The notes under the pieces: generated by a model
Told to the model about the DNA's origin: nothing
The model's database searches: none
Seen by the model: the letters and a program-made list of their open reading frames with translations, nothing else
Position numbers and translations under genes: made by a program
In this document: positions 34,053-43,538 of the stretch, one piece after another
How positions within the stretch are numbered: the stretch's first letter is position 1
Layout: each line of letters begins with the position of its first letter
Assembly: GCA_011088215.1 (NCBI GenBank)
Contig: JAALKD010000022.1
Span: 1 to 50,793, forward strand
Reading direction: 5' to 3'
Source: Sphingomonadales bacterium
GTDB lineage: Bacteria; Pseudomonadota; Alphaproteobacteria; Sphingomonadales; Kordiimonadaceae
Length of the DNA stretch: 50,793 nucleotides

Positions 34053-34072
34053 AGTTTGGTGCCCAGAAGAGG
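34053..34072. repeat. Att-like direct repeat (right copy, at tRNA-Leu 3' end)
   Basis: Identical over 20 bases to 16271-16290 and in the same orientation. It covers the CCA end, acceptor arm and part of the T-arm strand of tRNA-Leu plus four bases past the gene. The tRNA stays intact, as expected when an element integrates and restores the 3' end. Confidence 0.75.
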
Positions 34073-34144
34073 ACTCGAACCTCCACGTCCACAAGGGACA
34101 CTAGCACCTGAAGCTAGCGCGTCTACCAATTCCGCCATCTGGGC
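34057..34144 (-). tRNA. tRNA-Leu (anticodon CAG)
   Basis: An 88-base class II tRNA with CCA encoded. The acceptor stem GCCCAGA pairs with TCTGGGC, the D-arm is TGGCGGAATTGGTAGACGC, the anticodon stem CTAGC/GCTAG encloses loop TTCAGGT (anticodon CAG), a long variable arm (TGTCCCTTGTGGACG) marks a leucine or serine type, and the T-loop is TTCGAGT. It reads leucine CUG codons. Its 3' end is the likely integration target of the segment on its left. Confidence 0.95.
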
Positions 34145-34257
34145 AATCTAGAGAGGGCAACAATCAAGAAATGGTGCGCGGGATTTAGCCCGCGCGCTCG
34201 GTGCTGTCAAGGGTCATTCCCGCACAGTGTCGGTTATCTTGCCAATTGCCTTACCGG

Positions 34258-35088
34258 CTAAATCACACCCGCGCCGATCATGGTAAAGAGCGCAACGCCC
34301 AAAAGTACGCGGTACACAACAAATATGGTCATGCTGGCATGGGCCAGCCAGCGCATTAGAAAATGGATTGCCAGCAGGGCCGCTGCGCATGACAGGCCTG
34401 CGGCCAGTGCGGCGTCTCCGAAGGCGAACGCACTCGATTCTTCAAGTGCTTTCAGGGTTGCTGCGGTGCCCGAGGCCAGGATGGCCGGAATTGACAGCAG
34501 CATGGAAAAGCGGGCGGCTTCCACCCGAGAAAAACCCAGCATACGCGCCGCTGTCATGGTTACGCCTGACCGGCTGGTGCCGGGGATAAGTGCCAGCACT
34601 TGGGCCAATCCAATCAGCAGTGCGGGCTTGATCGCCATTTGTTCGGTGGTTTTGCTGGTTGCGCCGCGTTTGTCAGCGATATAGAGCAAAACACCAAAAA
34701 TGATCGAAGTTGCCGCGATCACTTCGGCGTTGCGTAGCATGTCACTTGCGTCGGTTGCGACCATAACGCCGCCGACAATTACCATGGGAATGGTGGCGAT
34801 AACCATGGCCCAAAAAAGTTTTTGGTAATGACTTCCCTCGACGGCGCGCCTGGCGGGCGCAACGCCAACACTGCCCAGGCCCGCTAATGCCAAGCCACAG
34901 GTGTCGCGCCAAAAATAAGCCAGCACCGCAACCAACGTGCCTACGTGTACGGCCACATCCATCAATAGTCCTTGGTCTGGCCAGCCGGTCAGGGCAGGTA
35001 CCAGTATTAAGTGACCACTTGAGCTGATTGGCAAAAACTCGGTGATGCCCTGCACAAGCGCTAGCACAAAAATCTGGATAATTGTCAC
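34258..35088 (-). CDS. uppP: Undecaprenyl-diphosphatase
   Basis: A 276-residue membrane phosphatase (UppP/BacA) that recycles undecaprenyl pyrophosphate to the lipid carrier of cell-wall synthesis; its activity also lowers bacitracin sensitivity. The two catalytic motifs are present: GITEFLPISSSGHL near the N-terminus (with the Glu-rich/Ser region) and PGTSRSGVTMTAAR near residue 168. About eight helices are evident. It is divergent from gltD across a 392-base gap. Confidence 0.96.
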   Translation of the reverse strand: MTIIQIFVLALVQGITEFLPISSSGHLILVPALTGWPDQGLLMDVAVHVGTLVAVLAYFWRDTCGLALAGLGSVGVAPARRAVEGSHYQKLFWAMVIATIPMVIVGGVMVATDASDMLRNAEVIAATSIIFGVLLYIADKRGATSKTTEQMAIKPALLIGLAQVLALIPGTSRSGVTMTAARMLGFSRVEAARFSMLLSIPAILASGTAATLKALEESSAFAFGDAALAAGLSCAAALLAIHFLMRWLAHASMTIFVVYRVLLGVALFTMIGAGVI

Positions 35089-35480
35089 TTGTATCTCCCT
35101 TGCTGTAGTGGCGGTGCCGCCGTTTGGTTGTTATGCGGCTTTATCGGTCTGCCATGCACAGCTGATTCGTCCCCCGCTGGCCAGTTTAGCAGCGGACCAG
35201 TCCGCTGGCGACTATGATATTGGTACCAATATGGAACTATCAATTGAAGAAAACATAGAAAATTGTATATTTTCCAAGAAACTATCAAATATTAGGGCAG
35301 TTATATTTACCTATATGGCATTTTTTGCTTAATTTTTTGATTTTTTGAACATATACTGCGCGCCACTCACTCATTTGAGTATGAAAATTACAAGACAAGT
35401 GAATTGCATTGACGGTTTTTCGCTTCAGCAGATGCTGAAACTTCACCGTGCGGTCTACTTCTCACTCTAAAGGAAACCAC
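35089..35480. promoter_or_regulatory. uppP/gltD divergent intergenic region
   Basis: No gene is seen in these 392 bases. A candidate gltD promoter is TTAATT (35329-35334) with 17 bases to TATACT (35352-35357). Just downstream, ACTCATTTGAGT (35369-35380) is a perfect dyad in a position suited to an operator. The stretch 35220-35350 is strongly AT-rich. Confidence 0.4.
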
Positions 35481-36908
35481 ATGGCCGATGATCTGTTGAA
35501 ATTTGTCTCCGTCGACCAGAAAACGCCGCCCAAGCGGGAAGCAGACACCCGGCGCCTGGATTTTGATGAAATCTACGCTGAGTTTAACCCCGAGGCGGCC
35601 AAAGTGCAGGCCAGCCGTTGCAGCCAGTGCGGTGTGCCTTTTTGCCATATTCATTGTCCGCTGGGTAACAATATCCCCGATTGGTTGAAACTCACGGCCG
35701 AAGGCCGGCTGCAAGACGCTTATGAAATGGCGTCTGCCACCAACAACATGCCGGAAATTTGTGGCCGTATCTGCCCGCAAGACCGTCTGTGCGAAGGCAA
35801 TTGCGTGATCGAAAAGGACTTTGATGCGGTTACCATCGGCAGCGTGGAAAAGTATATCGCTGACACCGCTTGGCAGCAGGGATGGATCAAACCGATAGAG
35901 CCAGCGACCGAGCGCGATGAGACCATTGGCATCATAGGCGCGGGCCCTGCGGGGTTGGCGGCGGCGGAACAATTGCGCCTCGCCGGGTTTCAGGTTCATA
36001 TTTATGATCGCTATGACCGCGCGGGCGGACTTCTTGTATACGGTATTCCCGGTTTTAAGCTGGAAAAAGACGTTGTGGGCCGCCGTACAGGCAGGCTCGA
36101 GCAATCGGGCATTACATTTCACTTGGATTTTGAAGTTGGCCGGGAAGAAAACCTGGCCGACCTGCGCGAAAAACATGACGCGCTGTTGATTGCTACTGGT
36201 GTGTACCGCCCACGGAGCCTCAAGGTTCCCGGCGTCGGGCTTGGCAATATCCGTGAGGCGTTGGATTATCTTGTTGCCTCCAACCGCAAGGGCTTCGGCG
36301 ACAAAGTGCCCGAGTTTGACAGCGGCGCACTTGATGCGAAGGGCAAAAACATAGTGGTCATTGGCGGCGGTGACACAGCGATGGACTGTGTTCGCACTGC
36401 CGTGCGCCAAGGGGCAAAGTCGGTAAAATGCCTGTATCGGCGAGACCGCGAAAACATGCCGGGTTCTGCCCAGGAAGTGAAGAATGCTGAAGAAGAAGGT
36501 GTTGAATTCGTATGGCTTGCAGGGCCTGAGGCCTTTGTCGGCGACCAAGACGTATCCGGCGTTCGTGCATACAGAATGCGACTGGGTGCGGGCGATTCGA
36601 CCGGGCGGCAAGCCCCCGAACCAGTGCCTGATAGCGCGTTTCATCTAGATTGTGACCTGGCGATCATGGCGCTGGGATTTGAGCCGGAGGACCTGCCTGC
36701 CTTGTTCGGCGCGCCTGAGCTCCGGGTAAGTCGTTGGGGAACCGTAACGGTTGACCACCAAAGCCTGATGACCAACCTGGACGGCGTTTTCGCCGCTGGT
36801 GATATTGTGCGCGGTGCCTCGCTGGTTGTCTGGGCAATCCGCGATGGCCGCGACGCAGCGAGCTCCATGATCAAATTCCTGAATCAACAAGCGCAAAACG
36901 CCGCTTGA
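35481..36908 (+). CDS. gltD: Glutamate synthase small (beta) subunit
   Basis: The 475-residue NADPH-oxidising subunit of glutamate synthase, which feeds electrons to GltB. The N-terminal cysteine motifs CSQCGVPFCHIHCP and CGRICPQDRLCEGNC hold the iron-sulfur clusters; dinucleotide-binding loops are IIGAGPAGLAAAEQL (FAD) and VVIGGGDTAMDC (NADPH). The ATG at 35481 has AAGGAAACC upstream and gives the conserved start, so an in-frame ATG at 35448 is rejected. It lies before gltB (25-base gap), the reverse of the common gltB-gltD order. Confidence 0.96.
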   Translation: MADDLLKFVSVDQKTPPKREADTRRLDFDEIYAEFNPEAAKVQASRCSQCGVPFCHIHCPLGNNIPDWLKLTAEGRLQDAYEMASATNNMPEICGRICPQDRLCEGNCVIEKDFDAVTIGSVEKYIADTAWQQGWIKPIEPATERDETIGIIGAGPAGLAAAEQLRLAGFQVHIYDRYDRAGGLLVYGIPGFKLEKDVVGRRTGRLEQSGITFHLDFEVGREENLADLREKHDALLIATGVYRPRSLKVPGVGLGNIREALDYLVASNRKGFGDKVPEFDSGALDAKGKNIVVIGGGDTAMDCVRTAVRQGAKSVKCLYRRDRENMPGSAQEVKNAEEEGVEFVWLAGPEAFVGDQDVSGVRAYRMRLGAGDSTGRQAPEPVPDSAFHLDCDLAIMALGFEPEDLPALFGAPELRVSRWGTVTVDHQSLMTNLDGVFAAGDIVRGASLVVWAIRDGRDAASSMIKFLNQQAQNAA

Positions 36909-36933
36909 CCCCCCTAGTGCCTCGGAGACAGAC

Positions 36934-39900
36934 ATGATACCTCATTACAATGAACATATTCCGGGACCGCAGGGCCTGTATGACCCAGCTGAAGAGCGGG
37001 ACGCGTGCGGTGTTGGCCTCGTGGCGGCGTTGGATGGTCGGCCCAGCCGTGATGTGGTGCTGCGCGGCATCGAAGCGTTAAAGGCCATTTGGCACCGCGG
37101 CGCTGTGGATGCAGACGGTAAAACCGGCGACGGCGCAGGCATCAACCTTGAGCTGCCGCAGGAATTTTTCAAAGAACATGTCAAGGCCACCGGCCATGAG
37201 CCCAGCGACAGCAAACTCGCGGTTGGCATGGCGTTTTTGCCTCGGCTAGACCTGGCGGCGCAAGAAACCTGCCGTACGATCGTGGAAACTGAAATTTTGA
37301 CCTTTGGCTATACCATTTATGGCTGGCGTCAGGTGCCGGTCGACATCTCTGTCGTCGGTGAAAAGGCCGAAGCCACCCGCCCCGAAATCGAACAGATTAT
37401 GATCGAAAACTCCAAGGGCGTGGATGAGGAAACTTTTGAACGTCATTTGTATTTAATCCGCCGACGTATTGAGCGTGCGGCTATTTCGGCGCAAATACCG
37501 GGTTTTTACATCTGCTCGTTGTCGTGCCGGTCGGTCATATACAAAGGACTGTTTCTGGCAGAACAGCTGGCGATTTTCTATCCTGACCTGCAGGACGATG
37601 GTTTTGTCTCGTCCTTTGCCGTGTACCATCAGCGTTACTCCACCAATACATTCCCGCAGTGGTGGCTGGCCCAACCGTTTCGTATGATCGCCCACAACGG
37701 TGAGATTAATACGATCCGCGGCAATAAAAACTGGATGAAAAGTCACCAAATTCGCATGGCTTCTATCGCTTTCGGTGAAAATTCGGAAGATATTAAACCA
37801 GTGGTGCCTAACGGTGCCTCTGATTCCGCTGCGCTCGACGCTGTGTTTGAGGTTATGGTTCGGGCCGGTCGTTCGGCCCCTATGGTGAAAACTCTATTAG
37901 TGCCCGAAGCCTGGTCCAAAAAAACCACCATGCCGCAGTCGCATCTCAATATGTATGCCTATACCAATTCGGTGATGGAGCCTTGGGATGGCCCGGCGGC
38001 GCTGGCGGCCTGTGATGGCCGGTGGGTTGTAGCGGGTCTGGACCGAAATGGCCTCAGGCCCATGCGTTACACCGTCACCAACGATGGCTTCCTTTTGGTG
38101 GGGTCCGAAACCGGCATGGTCGTCGTGGGCGAAGATACTGTGCGCGAAAAAGGTGCGCTTGGCCCCGGGCAAATGATCGCCCTTGATTTGCAGGAAGGTC
38201 GTTTTTACCACGACCGTGAAATTAAAGACCGGCTCGCTGACGCTCAGCCTTACGAAGACTGGGTTCAGGACATTAAGGCGATTGAAGACTTGCCCGGCTA
38301 CAAGGGCCCGGAAACGCCTACAATCAGCGGTGCTGAACTGCGCACACGCCAAGTGATGGCGGGGCTTACCCATGAAGACTTGGAACTTATTCTGCAGCCT
38401 CAGGTGATGACTGGCAAAGAAGCGATTGGTTCCATGGGTGATGACACGCCGCTGGCAGTGCTGTCTAACAATTACCGTAACTTATCGCACTATTTCCGGC
38501 AGAACTTCAGTCAGGTTACAAACCCGCCCATCGACAGCCTGCGCGAACATCGGGTGATGAGCCTGAAGTCTCGCTTTGGCAATTTCGGCAACGTGCTGGA
38601 CGAAGGCCACACCCAGGCAGATTCGATCGTGCTCGACAGTCCGGTGATATCGAATCGTGAATGGCAGACCCTGATCAAGCATTTCGGGGCGTCTGCTGAG
38701 GTTATTGATTGCACGTTTGAACTGGCGGACGGTAAAAATGCGCTGAGGGCGGCACTGCAGCGCATTAACAGGGAAGCAGAAGACGCTGTGCGTGAAGGCC
38801 GCGGGCATATTTTCCTGTCCGATGAAAACATCAGCGCTGAGCGCGCGCCGGTGCCGATGATCTTGGCGACCGGTGGACTGCACACACATTTGGTTAACCA
38901 AGGGCTGCGAACCTTCACCAGTCTTAATGTGCGATCGTCAGAGTGTTTAGACCCGCATTACTTCGCTGTGCTGATCGGTGCGGGCGCGACCACGGTTAAT
39001 GCCTATTTGGCGCAGGACACCATCGCTGAACGACATGCCAAAGGCCTGTTCGGTGACTATGATCTGACTACTTGTATTAACCGTGCCATTGAGGCCATCG
39101 ATCAGGGTCTACTCAAGATCATGTCCAAGATGGGTATTTCGGTTATCTCCAGCTATCGGGGCGGCAACAACTTCGAAGCGCTCGGTCTGTCGCGGGCATT
39201 GGTTGCGGAATTTTTCCCCGGCATGCCGACCAAAATTTCCGGTATCGGGCTTGCAGGTGTGCAGCAAAAAGTACTGGAACAACATGCCAGAGCTTTCTTT
39301 GAAGGCAATATCGCCCTGCCGATAGGCGGGCTTTATCGTTACCGCCGCGACGGCGAAGTACACAGCCATGACGGCCACCTTATTCATTTGCTACAAACCG
39401 CTGTTGGCAACGACAATTACGCCAAATATCTAACTTACTCACGCGGTTTGGCCAGCCTGCCACCGGTAAACCTGCGCGACCTGCTGGACTTCCGCCGCCC
39501 TGAAGAACCATTGGCGCTGGACGAGGTGGAATCGATCACTGAAATTCGCAAGCGTTTCATCACGCCAGGTATGTCGCTGGGTGCGTTATCGAAAGAAGCA
39601 CACGAAACCCTAGCGATTGCCATGAACCGCATTGGCGCCAAGTCGGTATCCGGCGAAGGTGGTGAAGACAAGCGCCGCTATAAACCTTTTGAAAACGGCG
39701 ACAATGCCAATAGCCCGATCAAGCAAATAGCCTCTGGACGTTTTGGCGTTACAGCAGAATATTTGAACGCCTGCGACGAAATCGAAATTAAAGTGGCGCA
39801 GGGTGCTAAGCCCGGTGAAGGCGGTCAGTTACCGGGCTTCAAGGTCACCGAAATGATCGCAAAACTCAGGCACTCGACGCCGGGCGTGATGCTTATTTCC

Positions 39901-41451
39901 CCGCCGCCGCATCATGATATTTACTCAATCGAGGATTTGGCGCAGCTGATTTACGACCTAAAACAGATCAACCCGCGCGCCAAAGTTTGTGTGAAACTGG
40001 TGTCTTCCGCTGGTATCGGCACCATCGCCGCTGGTGTTGCCAAGGCGCACGCTGATGTGATTCTGATTTCCGGCCATTCGGGCGGCACTGGCGCCAGCCC
40101 GCAAACCAGCATTAAATATGCCGGGACCCCGTGGGAAATTAGGCTGGCAGAGGTTAATCAGGTGCTGACCCTCAACAACCTGCGCCACCGGGTAACCCTG
40201 CGCACCGACGGCGGCATTAAAACCGGCCGCGATGTAGTGATCGCCGCCATGCTAGGGGCCGAGGAATACGGCGTTGGCACTGCATCATTGGTGGCTATGG
40301 GCTGCATAATGGTGCGCCAATGCCACTCCAACACCTGTCCGGTCGGCATTTGCACGCAGGACGAAAAATTGCGAGCCAAATTTGACGGCAGCGCAGAAAA
40401 GGTCGTCAATCTGTTCAGCTTTATCGCCGAGGAAACCCGCGAAATTCTTGCTGAACTGGGCGTCGAGCACCTCGATGACATCATTGGTCGTACGGATCTC
40501 CTGCATCAAGTCAGCCGCGGCGCGGACCATCTGGATGACCTGGACCTTAATCCGCTGTTGGTACAGGTTAGTGGGCGCAACACTAAACTGGTGTGTACCC
40601 TTGAGGGCCGTAACCCGGTGCCTGATACGCTTGATGCCCAAATGCTGAAGGACGCGCAAGCGGTGTTCAGCCGCGGTGAGAAAATGCAGCTGACCTATTC
40701 GGTGCAAAACACCCTGCGAGCGATTGGTACGCGTTTCTCCAGTGAAATCACCCGAACTTTCGGCATGACCGGCTTGAATCCGGACCACGTGACCGTGCGA
40801 CTGCGGGGCTCTGCCGGCCAATCATTGGGTGCCTTTGCTGTGCAGGGGCTGAAACTTGAAGTGGCGGGCGATGCCAATGACTATGTGGGCAAGGGCCTGT
40901 CTGGTGGCACCATTGTTGTGCGACCGTCAAACCGCGCCACTTTCAATTCGCGCGACAATACCATCATTGGCAACACGGTGTTGTACGGCGCGACAGCAGG
41001 CAAGTTATTTGCCGCGGGTCGCGCAGGCGAACGGTTTGCAGTTCGCAATTCCGGCGCCAATGTTGTTGTTGAAGGCTGCGGTGCCAATGGCTGCGAATAT
41101 ATGACTGGCGGCACGGCGGCTATTCTCGGCAAGGTAGGTGATAACTTCGGCGCAGGCATGACCGGCGGCATGGCCTTTGTCTATGACGAAGACGGTACGA
41201 TGGCAGACTATATCAACGGCGAAACTGTAGTGTTCAACCGGCTCGCCAGTGCTTACTGGGAGCAGCTCCTTAAAGGTATGATCGAGGAGCACCTGGGGGA
41301 AACCCATTCCCGCTGGGCAGCAACGCTGCTGTCAAACTGGGAGACCAAGCGCGAGGAATTTTGGCAAGTCGCGCCTAAGGAAATGCTTGATCGGCTCGAG
41401 CATCCGGTTAGCGATGATGCTGCGCAGGAAATTGAGGCACTGTCCGCTTAA
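36934..41451 (+). CDS. gltB: Glutamate synthase large (alpha) subunit
   Basis: A 1505-residue enzyme that moves the amide of glutamine to 2-oxoglutarate. The class II glutaminase domain begins after a 24-residue propeptide; Cys25 in DACGVG is the catalytic N-terminal Cys of the mature protein. The central and FMN-binding synthase domains follow (SGHSGGTGASPQTSIKYAG in part), with the 3Fe-4S cysteines in the GCIMVRQCHSNTCPVGIC region. The C-terminal beta-helix domain shows repeated GGTIVVRP, GAGMTGGMA turns. No lesion is seen. It forms an operon with gltD and is probably followed by the GST gene with its own start signals. Confidence 0.97.
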   Translation: MIPHYNEHIPGPQGLYDPAEERDACGVGLVAALDGRPSRDVVLRGIEALKAIWHRGAVDADGKTGDGAGINLELPQEFFKEHVKATGHEPSDSKLAVGMAFLPRLDLAAQETCRTIVETEILTFGYTIYGWRQVPVDISVVGEKAEATRPEIEQIMIENSKGVDEETFERHLYLIRRRIERAAISAQIPGFYICSLSCRSVIYKGLFLAEQLAIFYPDLQDDGFVSSFAVYHQRYSTNTFPQWWLAQPFRMIAHNGEINTIRGNKNWMKSHQIRMASIAFGENSEDIKPVVPNGASDSAALDAVFEVMVRAGRSAPMVKTLLVPEAWSKKTTMPQSHLNMYAYTNSVMEPWDGPAALAACDGRWVVAGLDRNGLRPMRYTVTNDGFLLVGSETGMVVVGEDTVREKGALGPGQMIALDLQEGRFYHDREIKDRLADAQPYEDWVQDIKAIEDLPGYKGPETPTISGAELRTRQVMAGLTHEDLELILQPQVMTGKEAIGSMGDDTPLAVLSNNYRNLSHYFRQNFSQVTNPPIDSLREHRVMSLKSRFGNFGNVLDEGHTQADSIVLDSPVISNREWQTLIKHFGASAEVIDCTFELADGKNALRAALQRINREAEDAVREGRGHIFLSDENISAERAPVPMILATGGLHTHLVNQGLRTFTSLNVRSSECLDPHYFAVLIGAGATTVNAYLAQDTIAERHAKGLFGDYDLTTCINRAIEAIDQGLLKIMSKMGISVISSYRGGNNFEALGLSRALVAEFFPGMPTKISGIGLAGVQQKVLEQHARAFFEGNIALPIGGLYRYRRDGEVHSHDGHLIHLLQTAVGNDNYAKYLTYSRGLASLPPVNLRDLLDFRRPEEPLALDEVESITEIRKRFITPGMSLGALSKEAHETLAIAMNRIGAKSVSGEGGEDKRRYKPFENGDNANSPIKQIASGRFGVTAEYLNACDEIEIKVAQGAKPGEGGQLPGFKVTEMIAKLRHSTPGVMLISPPPHHDIYSIEDLAQLIYDLKQINPRAKVCVKLVSSAGIGTIAAGVAKAHADVILISGHSGGTGASPQTSIKYAGTPWEIRLAEVNQVLTLNNLRHRVTLRTDGGIKTGRDVVIAAMLGAEEYGVGTASLVAMGCIMVRQCHSNTCPVGICTQDEKLRAKFDGSAEKVVNLFSFIAEETREILAELGVEHLDDIIGRTDLLHQVSRGADHLDDLDLNPLLVQVSGRNTKLVCTLEGRNPVPDTLDAQMLKDAQAVFSRGEKMQLTYSVQNTLRAIGTRFSSEITRTFGMTGLNPDHVTVRLRGSAGQSLGAFAVQGLKLEVAGDANDYVGKGLSGGTIVVRPSNRATFNSRDNTIIGNTVLYGATAGKLFAAGRAGERFAVRNSGANVVVEGCGANGCEYMTGGTAAILGKVGDNFGAGMTGGMAFVYDEDGTMADYINGETVVFNRLASAYWEQLLKGMIEEHLGETHSRWAATLLSNWETKREEFWQVAPKEMLDRLEHPVSDDAAQEIEALSA

Positions 41452-41517
41452 AAAACTGTAGCAGTGTCCCTTTTGGCGATTGGCGACCTTCTCATCATGA
41501 GGTATGAGAGGGGTGTT

Positions 41518-42186
41518 ATGCCCATATTGTATCATCATTGGCTCAGTCCCGCCGCGCGCTTCGTTCGTGTGCTTCTTCTGGAGAAGCGCATTGATTTTAC
41601 CTTGCGATTGGAAAAAGAATGGGAGCGCCGCCCGGCGTTTTTGGCGCTTAATCCCGCCGGGGAGGTACCAGTTCTGGTGATGGATGATGGCCACGCCTAT
41701 TCCGGAGTAATGGCGATCGCGGAGTATCTGGAAGAAATTGTGCCTGAGCCACCGCTTTTGCTGGGCAGTGCAGATGAACGTTATGAGGCAAGGCGATTGG
41801 TTGGCTGGTTCCACACCAAACTAGGCAGCGAAGTATCGCGCCATGTGGTGTCAGAGAAATTGTTTAAACGTTTTTTGGGGTTGGGTGAACCCGATTCGGA
41901 AGCGGTACGCTGCGCCGCCCATAACCTGAAAACTCATCTGAAATATATCTCTTTTCTGGCAGAAAGACGGCACTATCTGGCCGGGCCGCAGTTTACTATG
42001 GCAGACGCAGCTGCAGCCGCACACGTGTCGGTGATCGATTATTTCGGCGATATCCATTTTGACGATTGGCCTTTGGTGAAAGAATGGTATGTGCGGGTTA
42101 AATCCCGTCGATCTATTCGCGCGCTGCTGGATGACCGTATCACTGGCCTTCGCCCGCCCGCTCATTACCAGGATCCGGACTTTTGA
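41518..42186 (+). CDS. Glutathione S-transferase family protein
   Basis: A 222-residue GST. The N-terminal thioredoxin-like domain (1-80) reads ILYHHWLSPAARFVRVLL, NPAGEVPVLVMDDG and the conserved Ser before YSGVMAIAEYLEE; a helical C-terminal domain follows (about 95-215). A SerProxx-type active site replaces the Tyr of some classes. The ATG at 41518 has AGAGGGG upstream; an in-frame start at 41464 lacks a good site. The substrate is unknown. The queG start lies two bases past its stop, so the two are cotranscribed. Confidence 0.9.
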   Translation: MPILYHHWLSPAARFVRVLLLEKRIDFTLRLEKEWERRPAFLALNPAGEVPVLVMDDGHAYSGVMAIAEYLEEIVPEPPLLLGSADERYEARRLVGWFHTKLGSEVSRHVVSEKLFKRFLGLGEPDSEAVRCAAHNLKTHLKYISFLAERRHYLAGPQFTMADAAAAAHVSVIDYFGDIHFDDWPLVKEWYVRVKSRRSIRALLDDRITGLRPPAHYQDPDF

Positions 42187-42188
42187 CC

Positions 42189-43235
42189 ATGCCGGAAAAC
42201 GAAGGCATTCGCGCTCAATTGCAGCAGGACGCCTTTGCGCTTGGTTTTGATCAGTTCGGCATTACCAGCGCCGATGTGAGCGAGGGCATCGCCCGAGGCT
42301 TGCGCGAGTTCGTGGGCAAGGGCCATCATGGTTCAATGGCGTGGCTGGCGGACCGGCTGCATCACCGGGAAAGTCCGCAAAACCTGTGGCCGGACGCCAA
42401 ATCTGTCGTCATGGTGGCGCTCAACTATGGCCCCAAGGACGACCCTCGCCCGCTGTTGGAGCAGCGTTCCAGTGGCAATATATCGGTTTATGCCCGAGGA
42501 AAAGACTATCACGACTTGCTCAAAAAGCGCCTGAAGGCGCTGGCGCGTCAAATGGTTGCCACCTACAACTGCGAGCTGAAAGTATTTGTCGATACTGCGC
42601 CGGTGCCGGAAAAACCACTTGCTGCTGCCGCCGGATTGGGCTGGCAGGGCAAGCACACAAATATGGTATCGCGTGAATATGGCAGCTGGTTGTTTCTGGG
42701 TGCCATTTATACCGACATGGACCTGCCCGCCGACACACCGCATGAGGATCAGTGCGGCAGCTGCAGTGCCTGTATCGATGCCTGCCCCACAGGCGCCTTC
42801 CCCGAGCCCTATAAAATCGATGCCCGGCGCTGTATTTCCTATCTGACCATTGAAAATAAAGGCCCGATCCCGCTTGAGTTCAGGAAAGCCATGGGCAATC
42901 GTATTTATGGCTGCGATGACTGCTTGGCCGCCTGCCCGTGGAACAAATTCGCGAGTACTGCCAGTGAGGCTGCTTTTCATGCGCGGGTTGAGTTGGGAGC
43001 ACCGGCACTCAGTGATTTGCTTGAACTGGGTGATGCTGATTTCAGGCAGATCTTTTCAGGCAGCCCGATAAAACGCATCGGCCGGGACAGATTTGTGCGC
43101 AATGTTTTGGTTGCCGCAGGCAACTCCGGCGATAAAAGCCTGCTTGCTCAGGTTCGTCTATTGCAGCAGGATGAAAATTCAGTTGTTGCAGAAGCAGCAA
43201 CATGGGCGTTGCGTGAACTGGAGACAGCACCGTGA
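42189..43235 (+). CDS. queG: Epoxyqueuosine reductase
   Basis: The last enzyme of queuosine synthesis: it reduces epoxyqueuosine in tRNA to queuosine, using cobalamin and two 4Fe-4S clusters. The 348 residues include the cobalamin-binding N-terminal domain, the ferredoxin motif CGSCSACIDACPTGAF and the second cluster CDDCLAACPWN, followed by HEAT-like helices at the C-terminus. The ATG at 42189 is preferred over a TTG at 42183. Its stop overlaps the next small gene by four bases. Confidence 0.96.
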   Translation: MPENEGIRAQLQQDAFALGFDQFGITSADVSEGIARGLREFVGKGHHGSMAWLADRLHHRESPQNLWPDAKSVVMVALNYGPKDDPRPLLEQRSSGNISVYARGKDYHDLLKKRLKALARQMVATYNCELKVFVDTAPVPEKPLAAAAGLGWQGKHTNMVSREYGSWLFLGAIYTDMDLPADTPHEDQCGSCSACIDACPTGAFPEPYKIDARRCISYLTIENKGPIPLEFRKAMGNRIYGCDDCLAACPWNKFASTASEAAFHARVELGAPALSDLLELGDADFRQIFSGSPIKRIGRDRFVRNVLVAAGNSGDKSLLAQVRLLQQDENSVVAEAATWALRELETAP

Positions 43236-43531
43236 AAAAAGAAATTATCTTTGTTGTCGTTGTGGCGCTTATTTTGTTGGGATTTGACTATGAGCGCCCA
43301 GCAAAACACAGCCGTATCATTAAAGTTGAGGTGGTGTCGCTTGAAGTAGCGCCGCAAGGAAACGGCTGGCGGTTGATTACGGTGAAAATGCCGGACGGCA
43401 GCAGGCAAACCATCAAGACGCTGGTGCCTTTTTTCTACAAATCTGGCTATCTGGCTCATTTGGGTGTGTTCGAGAGGCGCATTTTTCCAGACGAGTTGGA
43501 TTTCGTTGCCACACCCGAGGTGCTGCCCTGA
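43232..43531 (+). CDS. Small membrane-anchored protein of unknown function
   Basis: A 99-residue product starting with GTG inside the queG stop (GTGA). A basic start (KKE) and one hydrophobic segment (IIFVVVVALILLGF, about 5-18) suggest a membrane anchor or signal, followed by a mostly beta-predicted soluble part (VEVVSLEVAPQGNGWRLITV). I do not recognise a family. Tight overlap with queG argues it is really translated. It converges on the threonine dehydratase-like gene with seven bases between. Confidence 0.65.
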   Translation: MKKEIIFVVVVALILLGFDYERPAKHSRIIKVEVVSLEVAPQGNGWRLITVKMPDGSRQTIKTLVPFFYKSGYLAHLGVFERRIFPDELDFVATPEVLP

Positions 43532-43538
43532 AGAGTCG

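Noticed and set aside
35315..35330. Sigma-54-like TGGCA...TTGC text before gltD
   Set aside because: Only eight bases separate GG and GC; RpoN promoters need ten.
35388..36644. A 418-codon open frame on the minus strand opposite gltD
   Set aside because: It is the antisense shadow of gltD, which carries full family motifs; the frame's translation is rich in Arg, His and Cys and matches no family pattern.
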